Positions 16,850-25,263 of a stretch of DNA of 28,151 nt are shown in pieces. The first letter of the stretch is position 1; every line of letters starts with the position of its first letter. Both the position numbers and the translations under genes were made by a program. The notes under the pieces are model-generated. The model ran no database searches. It saw only the letters and a program-made list of their open reading frames with translations, and was not told the origin of the DNA. Location of the stretch: NCBI GenBank assembly GCA_905204635.1, contig CAJLAN010000002.1:1-28151 (forward strand), written 5' to 3'. The DNA comes from an uncultured Collinsella sp. GTDB lineage: Bacteria; Actinomycetota; Coriobacteriia; Coriobacteriales; Coriobacteriaceae.

Positions 16850-19737
16850 TCGAGGACGCGGTTTCGTCAGGAACGCCGCAGTTTGTCATCGACTCCTATG
16901 CCACGCTTGCCGAACGCGCCAAAACGCAGTCCTTCGGCCTTATCGAGGAAGATGTGATTGTCCTCGATACCGAGACCACGGGTCTTTCGGTGCAGGACAA
17001 TGAGCTGATCGAGATCTCGGCGGCCCGTCTTTCGGGCCGCGAGATCGTCGACCGCTTCGATACCTTCGTGCATCCCAAGCAGCTGATTCCCGCCGAGATT
17101 ACCGAGCTCACGAGCATTACAAATGCCGATGTGGCAGATGCCCCGTCGGCCGTTGAGGCCGTCGCCGCTCTCGCGGATTTTGTCGGTGGTTGCCCGGTGA
17201 TCGCACATAACGCCACGTTCGACCGCTCGTTTATTGAGTCGGTCAAAGGCGGCGTCAACGTGAGCGATATTTGGATCGATTCGCTGGCGCTGTCGCGCAT
17301 CGCGCTTCCGCGCCTGGCCTCGCACAAGCTGTCTTTTATGGCCGATCTGTTTGGCTGTGACTCGGTATCACACCGTGCCAATGCCGACGTCGACGCCCTG
17401 TGCGGCGTATGGCGCGTGTTGCTCGTGGCACTCACCGACTTGCCCCAGGGCCTCATGGCGCGCCTAGCCGACATGCATCCGGATGTGCCTTGGTCCTATC
17501 GTCCTATCTTCTCATTCTTGGCGGGGCAGAACCCTGGTTCTATCTTCTCTCTCAGCGCCGCTCGTGCTGACGTTCTCAAGGCCGATCGCGCCGACGATCG
17601 GGTGGACGCCGACGAACTGCCGGTCCTCAAGATGCCGAGTCGTGAGGAGATTGAGGCAGACTATGCGCCAGGTGGCCTGGTCAATCGCATGTATCCCACC
17701 TACGAGCCGCGTGATGAGCAGATCGCGATGGCGCTCGAGGTCCGCGATGCGCTGGTCACGGGCACTCATCGTGTAATTGAGGCGGGCACGGGCGTCGGCA
17801 AATCGATGGCCTATCTGGTGCCTTTTGCCGAGGCAGCGCGCCGTAATAACATCACAGTTGGTATTGCGACCAAATCGAACAATCTTGCCGACCAGCTCAT
17901 GTACCATGAGCTGCCAAAACTTGCCGAGCAACTGGACGGTGGTCTGTCATTTTGCGCTCTCAAGGGCTATGACCACTATCCGTGCCTGCGCAAGCTTGAG
18001 CGCATGAGCCGAGGCCAGGTCGAGATTACCACCAAGCGCGATCCGGCGGACACGCTCACGGCGGGCGCGGGCATTTTGGCGTACGTCTGCCAATCAGCCG
18101 ATGGCGACCTCGACTCGCTCGGCATTCGGTGGCGCAGCGTCAACCGCCCCGACTTTACGACGGCCTCGCGCGAGTGTGCTCGTCGCCTCTGCCCGTTTTT
18201 CCCTGATAAATGTTTGGTCCACGGCGCTCGCCGTCGTGCGGCGCATGCCGATGTGGTGGTCACCAACCATTCCCTGCTGTTCCGCAATGTCGCGGCCGAG
18301 GGCAGGATTTTGCCTCCGATTCGTCATTGGGTAATCGACGAGGCCCATTCCATCGAGCGTGAGGCGCGCCGTCAGTGGGCGCGCGTGGTGTCGGCGGACG
18401 AATCACGCGTTCTGTTTGAGCGCCTGGGTGGCTCGAGCACCGGTGCGCTAAGCCAGGTTTCCCGTGATTTGGCAACCTCCGAGGGCTCTACGCTCTATCT
18501 GGGCCTTACTGCCAAGGCAACGTCGACGGTTGCGCGCGCGAGCATGGCAATCGCCGACGTGTTCGATGGCGTTCGCGAGCTCGGTCGCCGTGCCCGTGGG
18601 GGTTATGACAATGCCAATCTATGGATTGGCCCCGAGTTGCGCGAATCTGACGACTGGCATGATTTCTTGCAGTCGGCCTACACTGCCATCGACGCATTGG
18701 AACAGGCTGACAAGAGCGTCGACGCGCTGGTACAAGCCGTCGCCGCCGACAAGCCCGAGGTTGTTGTCGACCTGGGTGATATCTCGCGCCGCCTGCACGA
18801 GCTGGCCGAGAACCTCAAACTCATCATTGATGGCACCGATGAACACTACGTGTATTCGCTGCAGGTCAATCGCAGGCTGCGTGCCGGCGGAGAGTCAATG
18901 ACCGCAGAGCGCATCGACATTGGCGAGGCCTTGGCAACCGAATGGCTGCCCGAGGTTCACACGGCTATCTTTGCCTCGGCGACCATGACGGTGTCCAAAA
19001 GCTTTGAACACTTTAACCACGCGGTCGGCCTCGATCGCATCGGTGCTTCAACATCCTCATCGCTGCACTTGGACTCGAGCTACGACTTCGATTCGAACAT
19101 GGCTGTAGTCGTTGCGGGCGATATCCCCGATCCGCGCGATCGCGAGAGCTATCTTACGGCGCTCGAGCGCGTGCTGGTCGACGCCCATCTTGCCATGGGC
19201 GGATCGGTGCTCACACTGTTCACCAATCGGCGCGACATGGAAGACCTGTACGCCCGCGTTGAGCCCAAGATGGCCCGTGCGGGTCTGGAGCTCAACTGCC
19301 AGCAGCGCAATTCATCTCCTCGTCGCCTGCGCGATCGGTTTATCAACGAGCCGACTTCATCGCTTTTTGCGCTTAAGGCCTTCTGGGAGGGGTTCGACGC
19401 CAGCGGCGAGACGCTGCGCTGCGTCATCATTCCCAAGCTTCCGTTCTCGAGTCCCACGGACCCGCTCTCGTGCGAGCGCAACCTGCGCGAAGACCGCGCT
19501 TGGGCGCGCTATTCGCTGCCCGAGGCGGTGCTTGAGGTCAAGCAGGCGGCCGGGCGCCTTATCCGCTCGTCGACCGATTGCGGCGTGCTGATTCTGGCCG
19601 ACCCGCGCCTGGTGACGAAGGGCTACGGAAAGAAGTTCTTAACGTCGCTGCCCACGAGCTCCTACCAGCGCATCGAATCGGCGCAGATCGGGCACTATCT
19701 GCAACTGTGGCGCGCACGCCACGAACGGCGACGCTAA
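16843..19737 (+). CDS. dinG: DinG-family helicase with N-terminal DEDDh exonuclease
   Basis: A 964-residue fusion. Residues about 38-195 are a DnaQ-like 3'-5' exonuclease with LDTETTG (Asp42, Glu44), HNATFD (122-127) and HRANADVD (177-184). Residues about 285-960 are an XPD/DinG superfamily 2 helicase: Walker A AGTGVGKS (314-321), IATKSNNLADQL, VVVTNHSLLF, DEAH (499-502) and motif VI QAAGRLIRS. Cys381, 445, 450 and 457 lie between motifs Ia and II, where XPD-like helicases carry a 4Fe-4S cluster, so one is likely here although Firmicute exonuclease-fused DinG proteins generally lack it. It probably unwinds 5' tails or R-loops in repair. The stop overlaps the WYL gene stop on the other strand. 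Confidence 0.92.
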   Translation: MLIEDAVSSGTPQFVIDSYATLAERAKTQSFGLIEEDVIVLDTETTGLSVQDNELIEISAARLSGREIVDRFDTFVHPKQLIPAEITELTSITNADVADAPSAVEAVAALADFVGGCPVIAHNATFDRSFIESVKGGVNVSDIWIDSLALSRIALPRLASHKLSFMADLFGCDSVSHRANADVDALCGVWRVLLVALTDLPQGLMARLADMHPDVPWSYRPIFSFLAGQNPGSIFSLSAARADVLKADRADDRVDADELPVLKMPSREEIEADYAPGGLVNRMYPTYEPRDEQIAMALEVRDALVTGTHRVIEAGTGVGKSMAYLVPFAEAARRNNITVGIATKSNNLADQLMYHELPKLAEQLDGGLSFCALKGYDHYPCLRKLERMSRGQVEITTKRDPADTLTAGAGILAYVCQSADGDLDSLGIRWRSVNRPDFTTASRECARRLCPFFPDKCLVHGARRRAAHADVVVTNHSLLFRNVAAEGRILPPIRHWVIDEAHSIEREARRQWARVVSADESRVLFERLGGSSTGALSQVSRDLATSEGSTLYLGLTAKATSTVARASMAIADVFDGVRELGRRARGGYDNANLWIGPELRESDDWHDFLQSAYTAIDALEQADKSVDALVQAVAADKPEVVVDLGDISRRLHELAENLKLIIDGTDEHYVYSLQVNRRLRAGGESMTAERIDIGEALATEWLPEVHTAIFASATMTVSKSFEHFNHAVGLDRIGASTSSSLHLDSSYDFDSNMAVVVAGDIPDPRDRESYLTALERVLVDAHLAMGGSVLTLFTNRRDMEDLYARVEPKMARAGLELNCQQRNSSPRRLRDRFINEPTSSLFALKAFWEGFDASGETLRCVIIPKLPFSSPTDPLSCERNLREDRAWARYSLPEAVLEVKQAAGRLIRSSTDCGVLILADPRLVTKGYGKKFLTSLPTSSYQRIESAQIGHYLQLWRARHERRR

Positions 19738-20651
19738 AGCGGACAGACGAGGGTTTTTGCCATATCGCACAGACGCTTTGACAGGGCGGGGTCATCCAAG
19801 ATGTGGATGGCTCCGCCCGCTGCGATTATCTGGCTCAGCAGCCAACGCTCGGAGCCGTAATGCACGGTTACCGTTGCCATGTCTGTTCCGCTGCGCTCGA
19901 TTAGGGTGATGCCGGCCCAGTCCAGATGTTCCGCCATATCGAATGGCATCAAGAGCTTTGCGCTACGCTGCGTCCGGGCAAGGGAATCGCGGAGGGATGC
20001 GACGTCCGGTGCGTGAGACACGACGGATTCTTCCGTCAAGGTGAGTCCCTCGATTTTATCCATGCGATAGATGCGCCGCTCATCGACTGCGATGTCCCAG
20101 GCAATCAGGTATGTTTGGTCGCCGTTTGCCGTAATGCGCAAGGGGTCGACCAGACGCTCGCGTGGCCGTGCATCGTCCATCGAGCGATACGAGATGCGGC
20201 AGCGAACGCCGTCCTGAATGGCGCAGCTCAGCTGCTGCCAGTGCGACCCGTGGTTGACGGTGTCAAAGACGCGCTGGTTATAGCCGAGCTCTTCGGGTAG
20301 AAGGGCATGTCGAATCCGAGCTGCCGTCTGCGGCTCGATCCCCAACGATTCAAGTTCATGGTTGAGCACAGCGCCCTCGGCGGCACTCAGGCGCAACGGT
20401 AGCACACGCCCGGCGTCACCGGTGAGGACCACACGCTCGCCGCGGCATTCGCAGATGATGCGCGCGCCCGATTCTCGGTCCGCGAGCGTCGAGACGATCT
20501 CGAGAATCTCGTCGAGCGACACTCCCGTGATGTCAAAGCGGCTGCAAATCTCGGTTCGTGTCATGCCGTTCTCGCCGGCGGCGTAGAGGGCCTCCATGAT
20601 GTCGATGGCGCGCGAGAGCCTCTGCTCGCTGGTGAGTTTACGCACGGGCAT
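19734..20651 (-). CDS. WYL-domain transcriptional regulator, second of pair (PafB/PafC-like)
   Basis: A 305-residue protein with an N-terminal winged helix (about 6-80), then a WYL domain (about 140-205) with CRISYRSMDDARPRERLVDPLRI, QTYLIAWD and RRIYRMDKI, and a C-terminal WCX-like extension. WYL domains sense ligands such as single-stranded nucleic acid; in mycobacteria the PafB-PafC pair activates DNA-damage genes. ATG 20651 has AAAGGACGG upstream and overlaps the preceding WYL gene by 14 bp, so the two are likely co-translated and may form a heterodimer. The stop overlaps the dinG stop, convergently. PafBC-type function is inferred from pairing and context. Confidence 0.88.
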   Translation of the reverse strand: MPVRKLTSEQRLSRAIDIMEALYAAGENGMTRTEICSRFDITGVSLDEILEIVSTLADRESGARIICECRGERVVLTGDAGRVLPLRLSAAEGAVLNHELESLGIEPQTAARIRHALLPEELGYNQRVFDTVNHGSHWQQLSCAIQDGVRCRISYRSMDDARPRERLVDPLRITANGDQTYLIAWDIAVDERRIYRMDKIEGLTLTEESVVSHAPDVASLRDSLARTQRSAKLLMPFDMAEHLDWAGITLIERSGTDMATVTVHYGSERWLLSQIIAAGGAIHILDDPALSKRLCDMAKTLVCPL

Positions 20652-21660
20652 GCTCGTGCACCGTCCTTTCAATGAGTTGGTTCCACGCCTGCTTGAGCGA
20701 TTTGGGGGCCACGGGCCTCATGCCGTCCATGGCGTGGGCCATGCAAAATGAGGCGGCGGCTTCAAGATCGCGCACGTCAACGGTCCAGGTCCATCCCGCA
20801 TCGGTGTGCGCGAGTTGGCCTCGCCCGCGCGTGAGGCCGTTGATCATATCGATCTGCGTCTGAGGGGCGAACGAGAACGTGGCTGCAACGGGCGGTCGGT
20901 CGGCAAAATCGAATTCAAAGAACAGATAGTCGTTGAGATTGAAGTCCGCGGGGATGACGTAGGCCTTCGAAGGACGCCAAGCGCGAACGATACGGTCGCA
21001 GCGGAATGTCCTGATGTCGTCGGTGACGTTGTCGATGCCGCAGAAGTACGCCACGCCCTCGCGCTCGAACATGCCGTATACGCAGACGGTACGTTCTTTC
21101 TGCTCGCCGCGTCCGTTCTGATATAAAAATCGCAGCGCGCATCGCTCGGCAAAGGCGCTCCATACCGCATCGACGGTGGGAGAGCGGCGGATCGGCGCCT
21201 CGTCCACCGTCGTCCCACCGGTGAGGTAGGCAATCTTGGAGCGAATATCGGCAAGCGGTGCGGCAAAAGTGGATGAGCCGGCCGCTAGTGTCTGGTCGAT
21301 GGCGTTGAGCAGGATATCGGCGTCGTCTGCGGTGATGAGGCCGCCTGCTGCAAAGGTGTGCTCGCGGTCGATTGTCCACGAGCTTTCCTCGGTCTCCTGC
21401 GCACCGGCGGGGCGAACCTCCTTGATTAAGATGCCACGCTCGAGCAGTTTGTCACGATCGCGCCGAAACTTGCGCTTATCCGAGTCGATGTTGCCGGAGC
21501 CATATCCCAGGTCAGAATCCAAGACGATCTGCTCGGTCGTCAGCGGTTCGGGGGAGCTGTTGAGCACAAAGAAAAGATTGAGGATGCGCTGAGCCGTTTT
21601 ATCGAAACTGGGCTCCGAATTCCCCTTTTTAATTGTCGCGGTCGTGTCGCTTGCCGTCAT
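20638..21660 (-). CDS. WYL-domain transcriptional regulator, first of pair (PafB/PafC-like)
   Basis: A 340-residue protein: winged helix at about 20-82 (TAQRILNLFFVLNSS, then DSDKRKFRRDRDKLLERGILI), WYL domain at about 170-230 (CALRFLYQNGRGEQKERTV, GVAYFCGID, RTFRCDRIVRAW), and a C-terminal extension to 340. The central W-Y-L residues are replaced by A-Y-F, so its ligand preference may differ from its partner's. ATG 21660 follows GAGGA. It is divergent from the large M28-like gene 198 bp away. Tandem, overlapping and unequal WYL proteins are the hallmark of PafBC-like pairs in actinobacteria. Confidence 0.88.
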   Translation of the reverse strand: MTASDTTATIKKGNSEPSFDKTAQRILNLFFVLNSSPEPLTTEQIVLDSDLGYGSGNIDSDKRKFRRDRDKLLERGILIKEVRPAGAQETEESSWTIDREHTFAAGGLITADDADILLNAIDQTLAAGSSTFAAPLADIRSKIAYLTGGTTVDEAPIRRSPTVDAVWSAFAERCALRFLYQNGRGEQKERTVCVYGMFEREGVAYFCGIDNVTDDIRTFRCDRIVRAWRPSKAYVIPADFNLNDYLFFEFDFADRPPVAATFSFAPQTQIDMINGLTRGRGQLAHTDAGWTWTVDVRDLEAAASFCMAHAMDGMRPVAPKSLKQAWNQLIERTVHEHARA

Positions 21661-21858
21661 AGGGTCCTCGCATGAGAAGGTGGTTTGCTGCCATGATTTT
21701 AGTCCGATATGGAGATTAGGCTATATCCTTGTCCGCTCGGGGCGTTAAGATGGCCCGAATTCGGTCGTTTGCGCTCGCTCGGGGTATACTTTCGACTATA
21801 TACGGTTCTAATGTGCATGCATTGGGCCTATTTGTCGGATTATGGATGTGGAGCGCAC

Positions 21859-24800
21859 ATGGCGAACACCCAGAACTATATTAACCACCTGCTGCAGAAC
21901 ACCGGCATTACGCCGGCATGCAGCGAAGAAGAGCGCTTGGCTGCCGAGGATATCGCTCAGATCTTCCGCAACCACGGCTTTGACCCCGAGGTTCAGGAGT
22001 TCAATGCCCCGGCGCCCAGTAGATTGGCATTTGCCGTTACCGGTATTCTTGCGTTTGCCGGCGCCCTGCTGATGGGCATCGGCGGCGGTATCGGCTTGGT
22101 CGGCACCTTGCTGGCCATTGTCGGCGCCGTTCTTTACGTGCTCGAGCGCACGGGCCACCCCGTGGTTTCGCGCCTGGGCAAGACGGGCGTGAGCCAAAAT
22201 GTCATCGCCTACCACAAGGCCTCGGGCCCACTCGCGTCTCCGCGCAACCGCCCGGTGGTCGTTGTCGCACACTACGACTCTCCCCGTGCTGAGTTGCTCG
22301 CCCGCGAGCCCTATGCTTCGTATCGTGCGCTCATCGCCAAGCTGTTGCCCATTGCCACGGTTGCCCCTGCTGCCGTTGCCATCCTGCGTATCCTGCCGCT
22401 CCCCGGCGCGCTCAAGGTTCTGCTGTGGATTATCGCGATCCTCGCTTCCCTCGTTGCACTCGCCAACGCGGCAAACATCATCTCTAACCGCCACATTCTT
22501 CCCTATACTTCCGGCGCGGTGTGCAACAAATCTTCTGTCGCCGCTATGCTCGGCGTTATGGACAACGTTGCTCCCTTCCAGGGGGAAAACGAGTTTCCCG
22601 ACGATGTTCCGTTCGATACCTATTTCGGGGAGCAGAAACGTCGTGCCGAGGAAATGGCGCGTGCAGCGGCGGAGTATGCCGCGGCTCAGCAGCAAAACGA
22701 CTACGGCAACACCATCGAGTATGAAGAGCCTACCTACGACGAGGACGAGTTCGGTCAGCCGATTGCTCCCGACGCTCAAACCGAGCCCGAACAGGGTGAG
22801 GCTTTCGACGAGCAGATCGAGGGCTTTGAGGGTGCGTCTGCCGACGAGACGCTGATTGGCGCCATCGTGCCCGAGGATCAGAATCAGGCTGTCCAGGCCG
22901 AAGAGTTCAATGACGAGGTTCCCGCTGCTGAGCCCGAGCCCAAGCTCTATCGCAATGCCGCCGGCAACATCCGCTTTGGTTCGGATGCCATCCGTGCGCT
23001 CGGAATGCTTCCCGAGTCCTGCACGCTCGATTACGAGGAGGGCGAGGAGCCGACGTTTGAGCCCGAGCCTGCCCCCGTTGTCACCGTGGATGATGAGTCT
23101 GCCGCGGTTACCGCTGCCGTTGCCGAGCCCGAGGCGGTGTCCGCGATCGATTCCGCGGCAGGACTGGACATTTTGGCTCCCGCCGCGCCGGCGCAAGACG
23201 TTGCGGACGAGGCTGACGACGATTACGTTGAACAGCCGAGGCGCGTGTCTTACGAGAGCGATACTGATTTCTCGGCCGAGATTCCCGCGGCAACGCCCCA
23301 TGCCGATATTGCATCCGCGTTCTCTTCGATTGGCGCCAGCGCTTCCAACTTCTTTAAAGGCGCGCTTGCAAAGGGCAAGAAATTTGTCGACGATTTTGAG
23401 GAGAAGCGCGCTGCCGCACGCGAGGCTGCCGAGCAGGAGGCTATCGCTCAGCAGCAGGCAGCCGAGGCGGCACGTGAGCTCGCGGCGCAAGAGTTCGAGC
23501 AGAACGAGGCTGTGCAGTCCGTGCCCGTCGACGCCGCCGAAGCTACGACGTCTTTCGAGGCCCAGCAGCACGTCGATAGCACCATGTCGTTTGATGCCGC
23601 ACAGTTCGATTCCACGATAACGTTTGAAAAGCAAGGCACCGCGATTGCCGAGCCCCTTCCTGCTTCCGATGAGCAGGACGACGCGGCAGACGATGACGAG
23701 CCCATTGATGCTGCCGAAATCCAAGATGCTGCCGAGGACGAGTCCGTCGAGGCCAACTCTGACGAAGAGCAATACGCGGCAGCCGATCAAGGTGATTCGA
23801 CCGAGGTCGAGCAGGAGGAAGTGCCTGCGGTTTCCGAGACTCCCGAGACGGATGAGTCGAGGCCTTATTCCACGCAGATTTTCACCATGCCGACCCCGAG
23901 TGGTTCCGGTGCCACGGTTGCCAATGTCGCTCCCACCCAGGACGAAACGGTCGATTCCCTTATGGCCCAGATTTCCTCCCAGGCATCGCCGCGTCCGCAG
24001 ATGAATGTTCCCGATCCGGCGTCGGCACCGTCGCCTGCACCTTCCTCGTCTCCGCTGGCTTCGGTCCCCGATCCGTCGCTGCCGTCTATGAAGCAGGCAA
24101 ACGTTGCGTCTCGCACGTCGCTGTTCGACCTTCCCGATCCCTCTGCCCAGGTCAACGACCCCTTTGCTACCGCCCAAGGTCCCGAACCCACATCGGCACC
24201 CGTTGCGCCTCCTATGCCCGTTGCGTCGGGCGCGCAGCCGATCGAGACCATTTCGGCTCCCGCCCCGGCGGCACCCAAGTCTCGTAAGCGCGGCCTGGGT
24301 GGCCTGTTCGGTCGTAAAAAGAAAAACGAGCAGGACAGCATGAGTGACTGGCTGGGCGTCGAAGACGATTACGATGCCAAGAAATCCGGTCGCGGTATCG
24401 GTTCGTGGGATAACTTCGAGGACGATAACGATGGCTGGAAGGGCGGCGCTACGTCTTCCGATGGCGCTTCTTCCGAAGATATGCTCTCGGCTGTCGCCTC
24501 TATGGGCGATGATGAGCTGCTCGGTCACGATATCTGGTTTGTGGCAACGGGTGCCTCGGATTGTGATGGCGCCGGCATGAAGGCCTTCTTGGCTTCGCAT
24601 CGCGATAAGCTCCGCGGCGTATTCTTTATCAATCTTGAATCCATCGGCGCCGGTAGGCTTTCGGTTGTGACGGTCGAGGGCGAACAACAGCTGCTCAAGG
24701 GTGATCGCCGCATCATGAACCTGGTCAGCAAGGTCTGCAAGTCGTTCCATGTCGATTGTGGCGCGCTCGAGATGCCCTATGCCAAGACCGATGCCTACGC

Positions 24801-24957
24801 CGCGCTCGAGGCGAGCCGCCGAGCCCTCACCATCGCCGGCGTGGACGGCACGCGTCTGGCTTGCGCTCGTACCGAGGACGACCTGCCCCACAATGTCAAC
24901 CCGACGAACATTGCCACGGTATCCGAGGTCGTGACCGAGGTTATCCGCCGTTCGTAG
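21859..24957 (+). CDS. Membrane protein with split, degenerate M28 peptidase fold and large disordered insert
   Basis: A 1032-residue protein. Residues 1-240 hold an M28-like first half with two hydrophobic hairpins (about 56-95 and 163-207) and a HYDSPRA motif (His138, Asp140). About 240-880 is a low-complexity insert rich in Glu, Ala, Asp, Pro and Gln, ending in a basic patch (KSRKRGLGGLFGRKKK, 807-822). Residues 882-1032 are the second M28 half. By eye, canonical zinc ligands are mostly changed: the bridging Asp is Cys222 (GAVCNKSS), the catalytic Glu-Glu pair is Ser900-Asp901, NLD is NLE (Glu927), and the final His is Arg1004. It therefore looks enzymatically dead or altered. ATG 21859 follows GGAG by five bases; in-frame upstream codons are rejected. 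Function unknown. Confidence 0.8.
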   Translation: MANTQNYINHLLQNTGITPACSEEERLAAEDIAQIFRNHGFDPEVQEFNAPAPSRLAFAVTGILAFAGALLMGIGGGIGLVGTLLAIVGAVLYVLERTGHPVVSRLGKTGVSQNVIAYHKASGPLASPRNRPVVVVAHYDSPRAELLAREPYASYRALIAKLLPIATVAPAAVAILRILPLPGALKVLLWIIAILASLVALANAANIISNRHILPYTSGAVCNKSSVAAMLGVMDNVAPFQGENEFPDDVPFDTYFGEQKRRAEEMARAAAEYAAAQQQNDYGNTIEYEEPTYDEDEFGQPIAPDAQTEPEQGEAFDEQIEGFEGASADETLIGAIVPEDQNQAVQAEEFNDEVPAAEPEPKLYRNAAGNIRFGSDAIRALGMLPESCTLDYEEGEEPTFEPEPAPVVTVDDESAAVTAAVAEPEAVSAIDSAAGLDILAPAAPAQDVADEADDDYVEQPRRVSYESDTDFSAEIPAATPHADIASAFSSIGASASNFFKGALAKGKKFVDDFEEKRAAAREAAEQEAIAQQQAAEAARELAAQEFEQNEAVQSVPVDAAEATTSFEAQQHVDSTMSFDAAQFDSTITFEKQGTAIAEPLPASDEQDDAADDDEPIDAAEIQDAAEDESVEANSDEEQYAAADQGDSTEVEQEEVPAVSETPETDESRPYSTQIFTMPTPSGSGATVANVAPTQDETVDSLMAQISSQASPRPQMNVPDPASAPSPAPSSSPLASVPDPSLPSMKQANVASRTSLFDLPDPSAQVNDPFATAQGPEPTSAPVAPPMPVASGAQPIETISAPAPAAPKSRKRGLGGLFGRKKKNEQDSMSDWLGVEDDYDAKKSGRGIGSWDNFEDDNDGWKGGATSSDGASSEDMLSAVASMGDDELLGHDIWFVATGASDCDGAGMKAFLASHRDKLRGVFFINLESIGAGRLSVVTVEGEQQLLKGDRRIMNLVSKVCKSFHVDCGALEMPYAKTDAYAALEASRRALTIAGVDGTRLACARTEDDLPHNVNPTNIATVSEVVTEVIRRS

Positions 24958-24978
24958 ACGGAGCTCTAAGGAGTCAAC

Positions 24979-25197
24979 GTGTTTTCGTATATTAAGCGCC
25001 ATTGGCCTGTCTACGTGATTTTGACCTTGATTGCCATTGCGTTAGGATTTGGGGCCGCCTACATTGTGGGTGCGAAGGGCTCGACTCCCGCCTCCGCAAT
25101 CAGCGAAGAGGTGGAGCAAGAACAGAGTACGGGTGCCGATGGGATTCCTGAGTCCGAGCAGGCAATCGTTGATGGTGGATCTTCGTCTGCAGAGTAG
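24979..25197 (+). CDS. Small single-pass membrane protein downstream of the M28-like gene
   Basis: A 72-residue protein: short basic N terminus (MFSYIKRHWP), one transmembrane helix (about 10-32, VYVILTLIAIALGFGAAYIVG), then an acidic Ser/Glu-rich tail presumably outside the cell. GTG 24979 follows AAGGAG by five bases and lies 21 bp after the M28-like gene, so the two probably form an operon and may act together. No family recognised. A strong terminator follows. Confidence 0.75.
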   Translation: MFSYIKRHWPVYVILTLIAIALGFGAAYIVGAKGSTPASAISEEVEQEQSTGADGIPESEQAIVDGGSSSAE

Positions 25198-25218
25198 ATA
25201 CGGCGATTTACATGATTG

Positions 25219-25256
25219 AAAGCGGGCGAGCCAGGGGACTGGCTCGCCCGCTTTTT
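25219..25256. terminator. Terminator between convergent genes
   Basis: A perfect 16-bp stem (25219-25234 with 25239-25254), a 4-nt loop and TTTTT on the plus strand. It terminates the M28-like operon. On the minus strand the tail is only TTTCAATC, but the stem is long enough that it may also serve the adhesin gene ending at 25264. Confidence 0.93.
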
Positions 25257-25263
25257 CATCGCG

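Noticed and set aside
21709..21858. M28-like protein starting 50 codons upstream
   Set aside because: No SD there, the extra residues resemble translated promoter DNA (with TATACT and TATATA elements), and ATG 21859 has GGAG.
21661..21858. Specific promoter for the M28-like gene
   Set aside because: TATACT and TATATA boxes are present but no acceptable -35 at 16-18 bp was found, so no promoter is called.
21808..25002. A 1064-codon open frame on the minus strand opposite the M28-like gene
   Set aside because: Its translation is Arg/Gly/Leu-rich low complexity produced by the Glu/Ala/Asp-rich insert on the other strand; no motif and no SD.
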